From: Phytophthora hibernalis | Taxonomy: Eukaryota; Oomycota; Peronosporomycetes; Peronosporales; Peronosporaceae | DNA: 64,000 nucleotides | Direction of reading: 5' to 3' | Assembly (NCBI GenBank): GCA_012656075.1 | Contig: JAAKBF010000042.1 | Coordinates: 124,001 to 188,000, forward strand | Part shown: in pieces, positions 1-10,504 of the stretch | Numbering within the stretch: the first letter of the stretch is position 1 | Layout of the letters: the number at the start of each line of letters is the position of its first letter | Notes under the pieces: generated by a model | Told to the model about the DNA's origin: nothing | The model's input: only the letters and a program-made list of their open reading frames with translations | The model's database searches: none | Translations under genes and position numbers: made by a program

Positions 1-332
1 ACGGCCGCCTCCTCCGTCGAGTTGAAAAGGACGACGTGGAAGAACTCAAAACGAGGTCGAAGATGAAGAAAGAACCTTAATTTAAGAAGTTTGGGGCGTC
101 TCTGTAGAAGTTAGTGGCAAAGAATACCCCTTTCACAGAATCCTGGAAGAAAGCGGCAGAATCCAGAAAAATTACCGCTGCGCATATTCGCAAGCAGCGC
201 AATTTCGACAGGTTCAATGATGTGGAAGAAAATAAGTGGCTTCGTAAGGGGTTTAGATACCCGTCGCCCGGCAGTATGTGTGGGTCGAAAGTTTTCTATC
301 CAATACACGCCAGTAAAACCTCGCACGCGTGA
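1..332 (+). pseudogene. RXLR effector fragment, left-edge copy
   Basis: The window opens inside a member of the RXLR family found again at 47.8, 49.4, 51.2, 54.2 and 62.3 kb. An RLLR tetrapeptide is encoded at 6-17 and an acidic lysine-rich stretch follows. The frame closes at a stop near 76-80, and a second stop lies near 104. Homology to the C-terminal part of the 54 kb copy resumes in another frame around 114-200 (TPFTE followed by a Lys/Arg-rich helix) and then diverges. No ATG starts the later frame. The 5' end with signal peptide lies outside the window. I call it a decayed copy; some of the breaks could be sequence errors, since other genes here carry them, but the C-terminal divergence is real. 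Confidence 0.75.
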
Positions 333-478
333 ATGTATTCGCTAACTTTCAATCTTCATACTACAGTATATATGCATATGCTGCGTAGGCTTTAGAAATG
401 CTCTGCGCTCGACTGGACGCAAGTAGCCTATCCAGACTGATCTTCTCTAGGACGTGGCGACTGAGGCAAACGACAGAG

Positions 479-549
479 TATTCTTGCACTGAAAAGTACT
501 ACAGTAGTAATGACTGGGAGTCCAGTCATTACTTTTCAGTGCAAGAATA
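479..549. repeat. Imperfect inverted repeat (hairpin)
   Basis: The segment beginning TATTCTTGCACTGAAAAGTA is mirrored by its reverse complement ending at 549. The arms are about 28 bp and would pair perfectly except for about 11 extra bases (CTACAGTAGTA-like, itself a near-palindrome) in the left arm. The loop is about 4 bases. It could be a foldback remnant of a small transposon or a transcript hairpin. Confidence 0.7.
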
Positions 550-1310
550 TGATAATGGACAGCTCATCAGTTCTTCATATTTTATGTACAGCATTCATGT
601 TGCGACTTCAAGTATTGACAGTTTCGGTTGTACCTCTGGTACAGGCTGTATTTCGTATCACTCTGGACCAAGAACGGCCGTGCTTCCTCGGTCTTCTCCT
701 CAAAAATTATCATTGCTAAATGATGACGGTTGTTTTAGGGTGCCGTTCGCAAAATTCCTTTCCTCCTTGTTTTACGAGCTGGTCAAATTCCCATGAGCGT
801 GCTGAACCAAGGTACTTCTCTGTTGGTGTCGTTTCTAGCGCCGCTCACCGTAGCCTGGACGGAATTTCCTGTCGAAACCACACTGAATTTGGGGACTCTT
901 GTGCAAACCCGCAACGCCGATGAAAACACGATGAACGCACGAACAGGTACAATCTTCTTCCACTATAATTTCAGCCAGCAATCTATTACCAACAACGACC
1001 TGAAAGCATGCTTCGAGCAAGTTCCTCTGGATTGTCCCGTCGTCTTTGTTTTCGTGAGCGCGCTGCAGAGTCTGCAATCCTTCTTCAAGCAGCCAAAACG
1101 TGACCGAAAACGTAAAAAGTGATTTAGTGAAACTACAAAACGGTATCCATGATTGAATCGTGCAGTATTTCACCGATACCGAAATGGGCACCGAGCCTAA
1201 GGTTGTGATGGTTGACTGTGAGCGCATTACAAACAATTGCAATAGTGTCACCTGCATAGGTGGGCGAGTTTGCAAGCATGTTGGTAAGTTGTTGGCAAGT
1301 TGGTTATTTT
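510..1310 (+). other. Unrecognised coding-like region, frames broken
   Basis: No family is recognised. A hydrophobic N-terminal-like stretch (510-719, with a possible signal sequence from the Met at 549-551), a 109-codon open stretch (793-1122) and a Cys-containing stretch in a third frame (about 1097-1310, one stop near 1155) follow each other on the plus strand. The last contains a run of five cysteines with the spacing C-x6-C-x4-C-x6-C and reads like real protein. Taken together this may be one secreted Cys-containing protein gene with introns or frame breaks, or a pseudogene. A 146-codon frame on the opposite strand (835-1275) looks like a shadow. Confidence 0.25.
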
Positions 1311-1790
1311 AATGGAACTCGCTCGTGTGGCACAAGCTTGAACAAACTTAAACTTAAACCATCAGATAGAAAGCGTTTGAGTGATAAAGTCTAGGCTATT
1401 CATTATTCACTCTACAATACATGACTCTGGTACGATAAACGAACTCCGAGACGGTGGCAACTTCCTTTCAGCAATTGTTGATTGGCAACAACAAAAATTG
1501 TGGATTGCTTTCAATTCCCCTACTGTCGCCGTCGCGATTTTCCTCCAGAAAAATAATATACCAGTCAATTTGAATTGTCCGAAGTCGACCAACCAGCAAC
1601 AAAATGTATACATGTCCTCACACTACCTTTTGAGTGTGGCTTCTGACCTTTGCTACGCCCAGTACTTACAGGTAGGAGCGGACAATTGCACCGATATCCA
1701 CACCCAACGAAAGCATTACGTTTAACCTGGAGATTAACTTTCCTCCGAACTTTCATTGGGGATTGAGCGTTTAGCGTAGCAGTATGGGAG
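1311..1790. other. Intergenic stretch, no gene seen
   Basis: Two overlapping open frames (1381-1725 plus, 1407-1613 minus) show no signal peptide, domain or family resemblance. I see no RNA gene or repeat here. It ends at the stop codon of the symporter gene on the minus strand. Confidence 0.4.
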
Positions 1791-3207
1791 CTAATGATGA
1801 TCAGCAGTGGACCCACGAGCTGAGACGCTCACTTTCTCCAGGCGGTCAACTGCTTCGTCCTCTTGCACGTTCTGCTTTTGCTGCCACGCCTCGGTGCGGA
1901 ACTCGTTTTCCAACTTGGCCATGACCGTGGCGGCTAAACAGTTTCCAGTCACGTTGATGAACGTGCGCGCCATGTCTGATAGCCAGTCGACGCCCAAAAT
2001 CAACGCCACTGGCCACGACGGGATGTCGAATTGCGTGATGGTGGAGGCCAGAACAACGATATTTGCCGAGCGCACGCCGGCAATACCTTTGGACGAAACC
2101 ATCATCATGAGCACCATAACGACCTGCTCCCCACCGTTTTGTGGACGCCGGCCGCCTGCGCACAAAACATTGAACACAACGCGAGGTTCATGGCACCCGC
2201 ATCCAAGTTGAACGAGTAGCCGAAAGGCACCACGAAAGCAAGTACGTGAGTAGATACGCCATACTTCTCCAGACATTCAAAGACCTTAGGCAGTGCAGCT
2301 TCAGAAGAGGCCGTGGTGAAGGCGATGGCTAATGGTTCGCGCATGGCCGTAAAAAACTCGGGGATGTTGATCTTGAAGTAGACGAAGATCGGCACAAAGA
2401 GGACGAAAAACATCACTACAAGTGTCCCGTACGTGGTGGCTACAAGAGCTCCCAAGCTGGAGAGAGACGACAAACCGTTTGTTCCAATCGAATTGGCAAC
2501 CGCGAAGCACACACCGACTGGAGCTGTCCAGATGACAATATCCACGAATTTGAACATCATCTCCAGCACAGCGCGTGCAAATTCGACAATGAGTCGCTTG
2601 GGTTCTTCACGGATGAAAGCAGTTGAGACGCCAATGAGAACCGAGGCGATGAGTACCTGAAGCAGTTCTGAGGATCCAGACCCTCCCATCATTTCACCCC
2701 ACGTCTTGGGCGTCAAGTGCTCGATGAAGGTTTCGAATGTCAAAGTTGAGCTGGTCGCTGTGTAGGCTTCACCCTCGACAAGACCGACACTGCCTGGCTT
2801 GAAGATGTTGGCAGCGAGAAGCCCCATGAGCATGGCAATCGTCTACAGAATTGATGAAAGGATCAGATTAACAGGTAGGAAGCTCAGTTTGCAAGACCTA
2901 CCGTCACGATTTCAAAGTAGATGATCGACTTGATCGCCAGTCGACCGAGTTGTTTCATGTCGTTTTGACTGGCGATACCCACAACCAATGAAGAAAAGAC
3001 CAGCGGGAAGACGATGAACTGGATCGGCCGAAGGAAAAGCTGAGCCATTGGCGCCGCCTTGACGGAGAACGTAGGCGCAAATTCGCCCAAAATGATCCCA
3101 AGAACGGCGCCAGCGATGATCCAGAACGTCAAAGACGTCAGGATCACTCGAAACACCGACTTCTTGGGTGGAACTGCTGGGTCTAAACTCTGATAGGCGT
3201 CTGTCAT
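1791..3207 (-). CDS. Dicarboxylate/amino acid:cation symporter (DAACS/SLC1 family)
   Basis: Membrane carrier of the SLC1/DctA/GltP fold, expected to move acidic amino acids or C4-dicarboxylates with cations. Exon 1 (3207-2902) encodes a short cytosolic head and TM1-3; a 59 bp intron (2843-2901, GT-AG, in phase) precedes exon 2. The HP1 serine motif appears as TASSEAALP, followed by VPFGYSFNLDAGA at the position of the NMDGT substrate-site motif, and by DMARTFINVTGN, a signature of bacterial-type members. The frame shifts at a G run (minus strand; plus 2129-2132): one base is missing and the protein continues intact in the next frame to the stop at 1791, giving about 450 residues, the usual length. 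It is divergent from the acetyltransferase-PhzF gene. The sequence resembles bacterial GltP/DctA more than animal EAATs, which may mean transfer or ancient ancestry. Substrate is not assignable. Confidence 0.9.
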
Positions 3208-3434
3208 CGCAATTGCGCTAGTCGGTTAATGAACAAGTTCAGTAGAAGATCTCTGCGGTGCCGGAGGAGGATGCGCTAACATGACGAGACTCAACGGATG
3301 ATGAACTTACAGGTGGACACATTGTCCACGTCGATTGGTTACTGCTAGTGACAGATGGACACTTCGATACGTAATTGGCAGCCAACGTCCGCTGTCATCG
3401 TTTGGGAGTGTCTTCCCTTGCGAATTTACTCTCT

Positions 3435-5092
3435 ATGACGATGCAGCTAAGTCTCCTGTGTGAAGAACGCGACGTTCGGCAGGTTGTGGCACTAGAGGCA
3501 GCATCGTACCCTGAGGTTGAAGCTGCTAATGAAAAGACCATCCGACTCCGACAGCAAGAAACCGGGCAGTTCTTCTACGTCGCCCATAACGCCGATAGTA
3601 ACCTCGTGGGTTTTATCAACGGGTCACTTTCGTCTGCAAAGGAGTCTACGGAGATCCACGATCCGAATGGATCAACGCTCTACATTCGATCGGTGGTAAG
3701 ATGATGTACATGTCCGAAACCTGTCGATGAGCACTAATGAGGCTTCGATTGTATTGATGCAGGTGGTCGATCCGATGTTCCGTCGCCAGCGTATCGCGTT
3801 GAGGATGCTGAAGCAGTACGTGGAGACAGTGTGCTGCCAACAGGTACGACCTTCTCTATTCGGCTGGTATCGTAAAAACTAACAAGTGTTCTTGCTGTCG
3901 GACAGCCTCAAGTCAGTCGCATTGTCCTGGTTGCCAAGATGCACCTTATCGAACTCTTCATCAAGACCGGGTTTGCTGTGACCAGACTGGCACCGACTGG
4001 CCTCCAGTTAGAACTCGACTGCAATGCAGCACGACAGATACCCATTATTCAGGTGCGAAGCGTAGTCGTAGTGGGGTGAAAGCTCATCTGACTTACTGTC
4101 AATGTTTTGGTTATCAGGTCGATGCGTTCACGCGCGAACCTTTCAGGGCAACCCAGCGGCGGTAGTTCTACTACAACCAGCGGGGTTTCATCGGAAACGC
4201 GCATCGGAATGGATGCAGCTAGTAGCTCGTGAGAAGAATCTGGGTGCGACGGCGTTCGCAGCTCCACGCGAAACATCAACCGACGTTAATGTGGTTGAGT
4301 ACGACATCAAGTGGTTTTCGCCAGTGGTGGAGTTGACACTCTGCGGACATGGGACGTTGTCGACCGCTGTCGCTCTGCTAGATCGAGGTCTCGTACGTCC
4401 TACACAGACCGTCCGCTTCTACAATTTGTACGTTGTTTGCTTCATTGATTCATCCGTCCTCACCTCATTCGTTCTCGCAGGACAAACATCCTGGTCTGTC
4501 AGTATGAAGCGACAAATGATCAGCAGTTCCGCGTCATCATGGACTTCCCGGCCAAACCTCCAGCTCCGCTTTCTCCCAGTACCTCCATTAAAGCGATCGC
4601 TGCAGCCCTAGGTGTTTCTCGTTCTGGGGTACTCGATGCTCAGCTGGCGTTGAACGATGTGATCGTGCGTCTCGACAAGTCAGCATTCGAGTCACTGAAG
4701 CCGGACTATCGACGCATCAGCGAGATCGAGACCGGGTGAGTTCGCATTGTCCTTCCGGTCGTTCATGTTGCCTTACTCTGTTGTTTTTCGTGACTTCAGT
4801 AGGTTTGTCGTGACGACGGAGGCACCGTCAAACCATGCAGCGGACTTTTGAGTCGGTTCTTCGCGCCGAGCATCGGGATTAACGAGGATCCTGTCACTGG
4901 CAGTGCTCATTGTGGACTCGGACCCTACTGGAGCGCCATTCTGGACAAACGCGAGCTCATCGGGTACCAGTCAACATCAGTACGCGGAGGGTTCGTGAAA
5001 TCGATCTTAAGGAGGCACAACAGGTTGGTCGAGTCCTGTTGAAGTGCCAAGGCGTTGTCGTTGCGTACGGAATGCTAACACCGACTCATTGA
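3435..5092 (+). CDS. AANAT-like GNAT acetyltransferase fused to PhzF domain
   Basis: Two domains in one transcript. Residues about 1-150 resemble serotonin/arylalkylamine N-acetyltransferases: the pattern AASYPEVEAANE, then FYVAHNADSNLVGFINGS and VVVDPMFRRQRIALRML (motif A region). After a short linker the PhzF fold begins (VDAFT, FQGNPAAVVLL, LCGHGTLSTA, EDPVTGSAHCG). Introns, all GT-AG: 3696-3762, 3844-3905, 4053-4117, 4428-4480 and about 4738-4800; the exon joins keep both domains in one chain. ATG 3435 is chosen because it precedes the acetyltransferase core. Single missing bases break the frame at 4141-4143, 4846-4849 and near 4996. At the PhzF position normally reading SET with the catalytic Glu, the sequence reads GAT, so isomerase activity is doubtful. 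The substrate of either domain is unknown. Confidence 0.85.
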
Positions 5093-5290
5093 ATCAACAA
5101 CTGTAATGCGGTGGACGTCATATAGTTTTCCCTAGAACAGATACAGATGAAAGACTCAACGAGATTCGGATCAACAAGTTACAAAACTTGACAAGGTTGA
5201 CAATTACCATAATTCACTGAACTAGGCGCGGCGGGCTTCTATCACGCGCCGATCTGGACGAAGGACGAGACGAACAGGGTTTCTCTCACA

Positions 5291-8200
5291 TCAAGCGCAC
5301 ACTATCCACATGGCGGTCTTCACTCGTACAAAATGATGGGGTCTTGTTGCGCCTCGACGAATGTGTCTTGACAGGCTCATTCCTCCTTGCGCTGCGCTCG
5401 CGCTCCGTCCTCGATCGCTACCAGGGCGATCGCTACGTTCTCGTTCGCGTCTCCGATCACTACCGGGTTGATCACTGCGTTCTCGTCCGCGTGCCCTGTC
5501 ACTGCCGGGTTGATCACTTCGATCACTGCGCTCACGTTCGTGTCTTCGATCACTGCCGGGTTGATCACTTCGATCACTGCGTTCGCGTCTACGATCGCTG
5601 CGTTTTCGTTCCCGGTCGCTATCATCGCTACGTTTGCGTTCTCGGCCGTCACTGCGATTCCGTTCTTGTCCACGATCGCTTTCATCTCGATCACGCCGAG
5701 ATGGCGGGTGTACGGGGGCAATTGGTGTCTGCAACGCGGTGGCAGCACGACGGCTAGTTTTACGCGCGGATGTAGGTTGGAGTGGTTCTAACGGAGCACC
5801 CGCACGTCGACTAGGTTCGCGTACGGCAGCAGCTGAGGGATCAAAGGCAGCAGCAGCACGCCGACTAGGTTCACGAACTGCGGCGGCTGAAGGATCAAAC
5901 GCAGCGGCACGTCGGCTACTGCTGGGCTCCTCAAGGGCAGGACGATGGCTGCCACCTGCATCCACATTGCGGTAGTTGGGATGGATATACGGGACACTGG
6001 TGCGTTCGTCGTTCGACCTCTTGTTGCGCTCTCGACGACTTCTCCTTCCTGCTGCACCAGTGAGTGCAGCGGCAGCGAACGGAGTGCCGTGGTCGGCCTT
6101 CAGGTTATCTGCCTGCATTGTCACGCGCAAGCGCCACACCAGTGCGATGACGAAGAGCAGAGCCAAAGTACACACTACAATGGCACCGATAGTCATCCAC
6201 GGCTGCCAGAACTCCGAGCCTCCGGCGCCGGCCGATGTCATGGAAGTCGAAGACGGGTAGACGACGCCACAATGGCGAACTTCTGGCCGGTGGTGGTGGC
6301 GTTTTCGCCAGCCTTCACGCTGTGACCACTTACGACAGCTTGCACGTAAATGTAGCCGTCTTCAACCACCATGCCGGCCTCCGTGACGGCCTCCAACACG
6401 TCATCGTACGAAACTTCGACCATTTCCACGTTGTTCACCGAGTCACGCGAACCATTGCCGGACATCGGGTAAAACAGGGCAGTCGTGTTGGCCACCTTCA
6501 GCGTCAGATCCAAGTCATTCTGCAGAGCAACCTTGCTGCCTACAGACCCAGGAGGGTCCGTCCACACCACCGTCACGCGCAAGTTCACACTCGCCGTCAG
6601 CATGAAGTGGAATGTCACCTCGCTACCTTCCATCACGCTAGGCTCGGACCCAGCAGAAGAGTTCGGGAAGAAGTAAATAGTGTTGCTGCTGGTCGACGAC
6701 GCGGAGGACGCGTTGTCGCTTCCCATGAACGTCACCAAGTTGTGCATTGTCGGTTTGCCGTATCCTTGGTTGAAATCCGGGTACGACGTCAGGGTCTTGG
6801 CTGCTGCCTCCAATGCCACGCAGGACGTGACGCCTGTGCTGGGTTCGATGAGACGGCGAGACATTGACTCGCTACTGTGCAGCAGCAACGCCTTGATCAG
6901 AGATGCAGGAATTGTGTCCATGCCGAAGGTAGGATCAGCCACGCCGTTCTTCCACCAGCCATCACGAAGCCATTCGTAGATAAGCACAGCCATGCCGGCG
7001 ATCACGGGCGTAGCTTGTGATGTTCCTGAAGTGAGCACAGAAGAGGACTTGGTCGTGGCACCGGGCTTCTCAGACTGAGAAGAAGTAATGGACATACCCG
7101 GAGCAACCAGATCGGGCTTCATGCGTCCATCTAGCGTAGGCCCGATGGACGAGAACGACGCCACTGTGTTTTCGTTCAACACCGATTGGCAAGGCGTCGA
7201 CGAGAAAGTGGCGGCTGCATTGAGGCTGGCACCAACTGCGATAACGTTCTTGGCACCCGATGGACTGCTAATAGTGTAGCTGCCACTGTCACCACTGTTA
7301 CCTGCAGCAACCACAATGAGGATTTCCGGGTTGTCGTAGATGTACTCGTCCACTTGTTCCGTCTGCGTGTTGTAGTCGTTGGCTCCTGTGCCCCACGAGA
7401 AGGAAAAATCTTGGCACCCGTGTTCACCTGCGACTTCATGAGGTTGGCCACCTCGCCGGGGTTTCCAGCGAAACAGCGCAGCCACTCGTTCCTGCACAGG
7501 TCGATTGCTGCTTGCCAATGTCCATGAAGGCAATGCGCGCGCTTGACGCGATACCTAGGTCGCTGTTCTTCTTGCTGTAGGAGCTGCCAGCCAGAATGCC
7601 AGACACGTGCGTTCCGTGGCCGCACGTGACGTCCTTCGACTCGTCCACATCGTTGGCGAACGTCTGGTAGTAAATCACCTTACGTGCCGTCAAGTCCTCG
7701 TCGTCGTACATGTTGCGCGATTCCTGGTCAAACTGATCGTGGTCGATGTAAAGCCCCGTGTCCGTAATTCCTACAATAATGGAGCTGCCTGTGATGTTGT
7801 GCTCCTGCATGATGTTCACACCAACCAGGTCCTGCACGTAGTCATCAAGTCGTCGACTTGTGTGCTCAACTCTCGTCTCGGTCTCCTCGATAAACTGCTC
7901 ACGAAGCATCCGCTGTTCGAGTGCGGGCGTCTTCAGCGACTGCAGAGCGCCCGTAGTCACAACCTGCTGCAAATCCACCCACTCCACAGCTTCATCGTCA
8001 AGGACAATAGCTAGTGCCTGTGTCCACGTATCATAATCGTCCACTGCCGCCTGCAACAACACTCCACCCTTCTCCGCTGTCGAGCTTTGCTTCGTGATCA
8101 AATTTTTAATCCCCGTGGCCTTCGTAACACTCGCCGACAGCTTGCTCAGCACCTGCGTCGTGTTCACCACCTTGGCTAACCTGATCTCGAGCGCCGGGCC

Positions 8201-9058
8201 CTCCTTTGACTTGGTTGAGTCCTTGGACAGAGCATACGAGCTCTTGGCGAACGGCATGAGCTTCAAAATGGCCGGCAGTACCGTCACGCTCTCGACGCAC
8301 TCCAGCGCCAGAATATCATCTCCCACCGCTGCAGTCAAGTGTACCAACATGACCGTCGCGGCTGCATTGTCCTGATCACTCCTGGTCAGAAACGGCGTGT
8401 GGCTTTCCGCCGTAGCGGGCCAAAACTGTTTCACCTGCTTCAGACACTGCAGCTCGTCACTGGTCGAGTTAAACTTCACAAGTGTAGGTTTGATCTCCAT
8501 CACGTCCACGTCGTCGTCGTCCACACCTGTCGAGTAATTAGCCAGCAGCTCCTTCTGCAAAAACTGCAACTGACACGCGTCATACGTGGCATTATCCCCG
8601 GCCAGCATAGCATCGTACGCGTTGCTGAAAGCGTGGTAAAAGTCAGCGAACTCATCGGTCTCCGGGTCGCCAATACTGAGCGTCACGTCCGTAACGCTGG
8701 AACAGGACACGACGCTGATGATGGTCACGTCTTTGCCGTCTTCACTGGCAGCGTGGACGTCACCCACCACGGCTGATTGGTTGGTGCTGTCTCCGAACCC
8801 GAAGGCTGGACGCAGTCGCCGCCGCGTGGGTCGCTCGATGTTGTGGAAATCCTCTAAGAAACGCGCGCAATTGTGCGGTAGACACTCGCTCTGTTCGCTC
8901 AAGTGGCGATAGGCCTGCGTCACGTGCGACGCGCTGCAGTGGTAGGCGCAGAAGGCGTCTTGTGATACAAAGCTCAGGCCGCGACTGTCGGTGAGCGGCG
9001 AGGCTTCGCTGCCCACAACAGCCAGCGCACCTAGGAAGAGCGCCCGCACGGTGTGCAT
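5291..9058 (-). CDS. Transmembrane subtilisin-like serine protease (S8)
   Basis: Intronless gene of about 1,250 codons. A signal peptide (residues 1 to about 19) and a long prodomain (about 20-400) precede the S8 catalytic domain: Asp433 in GITDTG, His481 in CGHGTHVSG, and Ser in SGTSQATPVIAG (near 7010 on the plus strand). A beta-rich domain follows (VNLRVTVVWTDPPGS) that resembles the post-catalytic jelly roll of these proteases. Then a single TM segment (IVVCTLALLFVIALVW, near 6140-6190) and a cytosolic tail of about 230 residues rich in Arg, Ser, Asp and Glu. Three one-base losses break the frame: plus 7458-7461, 7404-7408 and 6255-6257. The architecture suggests a type I membrane protease acting in the secretory pathway or at the cell surface. 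It is convergent with the PhzF fusion gene. Confidence 0.9.
5350..5960 (-). repeat. Repeats encoding RS/RD-rich protease tail
   Basis: Inside the subtilase gene, the tail is built from two imperfect coding repeats: units like RRAAAFDPSAAAVREPS (two to three copies, about 5810-5935) and units like RERSDRSDQPGSDR (at least four copies, about 5400-5620). The repeats are in frame and compositionally unlike the rest of the gene. Confidence 0.75.
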
Positions 9059-10340
9059 GGCGGGGCTGCAGTCCTAAAGTCTCAGTGGGGAGCACCAAGC
9101 GCATGGCGGCACCTCTACTGGCCACCTGCTGGGCCAGGATCAACTTTTCTGATGGGCGAGTCGCGGCTTTGGCTGCGATTGTCGTGTGGCTGTGGCGTGG
9201 GAGCGTCGGTTGTGGAACTTTATACCGAAAGGTCGCAGCTAAGATGGCGTAATAGTAATACTCTTTTGACAACCTGTGATAGTTACTACCCTGATATATC
9301 TGATGAGATGTAGCCATAAAGTCAGCACAAATGTTCCGACTCTGCCAGTCTTTTAACCAATGAGAGCGGACCTTCTGGTGGACCAGATGGCGGGAATAGA
9401 CCCTTTTCACGCGGATTGAGCACGTCGAGAAAGAATTGGGTCATGAGTTACATGTACTGTACCATTTTGCTGGCAGCGTTCCTCCGCTCGCAATGGCCCA
9501 TACCGGTAATTGAAGAGATCAGACTGTGCTACGCTGAGGAAAAGCGCGACTGTTAATACATGAAGCGCTGTGGTGTCAATTATATCTATCGTTTTTACAC
9601 AAGATGCGTCTGCATCTACGGAACGACTACGGTCTGGACGGATGCTGAAGTTCCGAGGCTGCCATGGGTATTATAATAATTCTTCGAAGTGGATAGTTAG
9701 GATGTCAGGTGGGTTCTGTGTAAACTGCACGTTGGAGCCAATGCAGGCTGCTATCATGGTCGCAAGCAGTTTCGCCGTCGCCTCTTTCGCGCTGCACAAC
9801 CCACAACACCTTCACGCAAGTCAGACTTGTGCATCTGAGTCGTGGCGGCTTTTCCGGCGCGTTGCTGAACTGATGGCGCCTGCATCAGCTCGATTCAAGC
9901 CGTGTCTTCAGTGAAGACTCTTCATCGAGGATTCAAGCCGTGTCTTCGGTGTTGTAGGACTTTTGGGTGTTCACCGACTCGAGGAGAATGGGAACTTCCA
10001 AAATGGGTCTTTTCACGTCCACATGGCGAGCGGGAAGCAACGCTAAAACGGAGCACACAGACGAGTCCATCGACAATGCTGCAGCGTCAAAGTCGCTCCC
10101 ATACAGAAGCATTTTGAGTCTTTGAGTCAAAATTCGACCGAGCCACGACCAAATCTGCGCCATGGGGTTCCAAAAGCCGATCACAGGATGGTCGCCGCTT
10201 CGATCGAATCGATGCGGCGACTCTATGGGACGGCAAGTCGCTGCCAATTGGGAAGCAAATTTTCCGCTCGACACGAGAATGGGCGGCACAAGACCAAGCC
10301 GAGGCAACGACAACAGTTGTCTTTTGTCGAAACAACCATG
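9059..10340. other. Intergenic stretch with a short direct repeat
   Basis: No gene is recognised between the subtilase start and the CCA-adding enzyme. A direct repeat of GATTCAAGCCGTGTCTTC occurs at about 9893-9910 and 9931-9948. A 189-codon minus-strand frame (9933-10502) has no recognisable domain and spans the promoter repeats of the next gene, so I do not call it a gene. Confidence 0.4.
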
Positions 10341-10413
10341 TACCGGTAAAACAGTACTTACCGGTAAAATATTACCGGTATTCACTTTTGTCGTACACTG
10401 TACAATACCGGTA
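10341..10413. promoter_or_regulatory. Cluster of four TACCGGTA palindromes
   Basis: The octamer TACCGGTA occurs at 10341, 10359, 10373 and 10406, within 73 bp and about 90-165 bp ahead of the CCA-adding enzyme start. It is its own reverse complement, which fits a dimeric binding site, but no known factor is implied. The same octamer occurs in other intergenic parts of the window. Confidence 0.4.
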
Positions 10414-10504
10414 CGACCTCCTCCCAAATCCGATATAAACAATTTAGTGTGCGACTTGTGTATACATACCAAAGCCACACGTTCCGTGTCAACCTGTATC
10501 ATTC

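Noticed and set aside
835..1275. 146-codon minus-strand frame
   Set aside because: It is antisense to more protein-like plus-strand frames and starts with no recognisable domain.
5344..5791. Plus-strand frames with repeated His/Arg/Asp or Ile/Thr units
   Set aside because: These mirror the coding repeats of the subtilase tail on the minus strand and are shadows.
9933..10502. 189-codon minus-strand frame
   Set aside because: No signal peptide, domain or family pattern, and it runs through the TACCGGTA promoter repeats of the CCA enzyme gene. Treated as chance.
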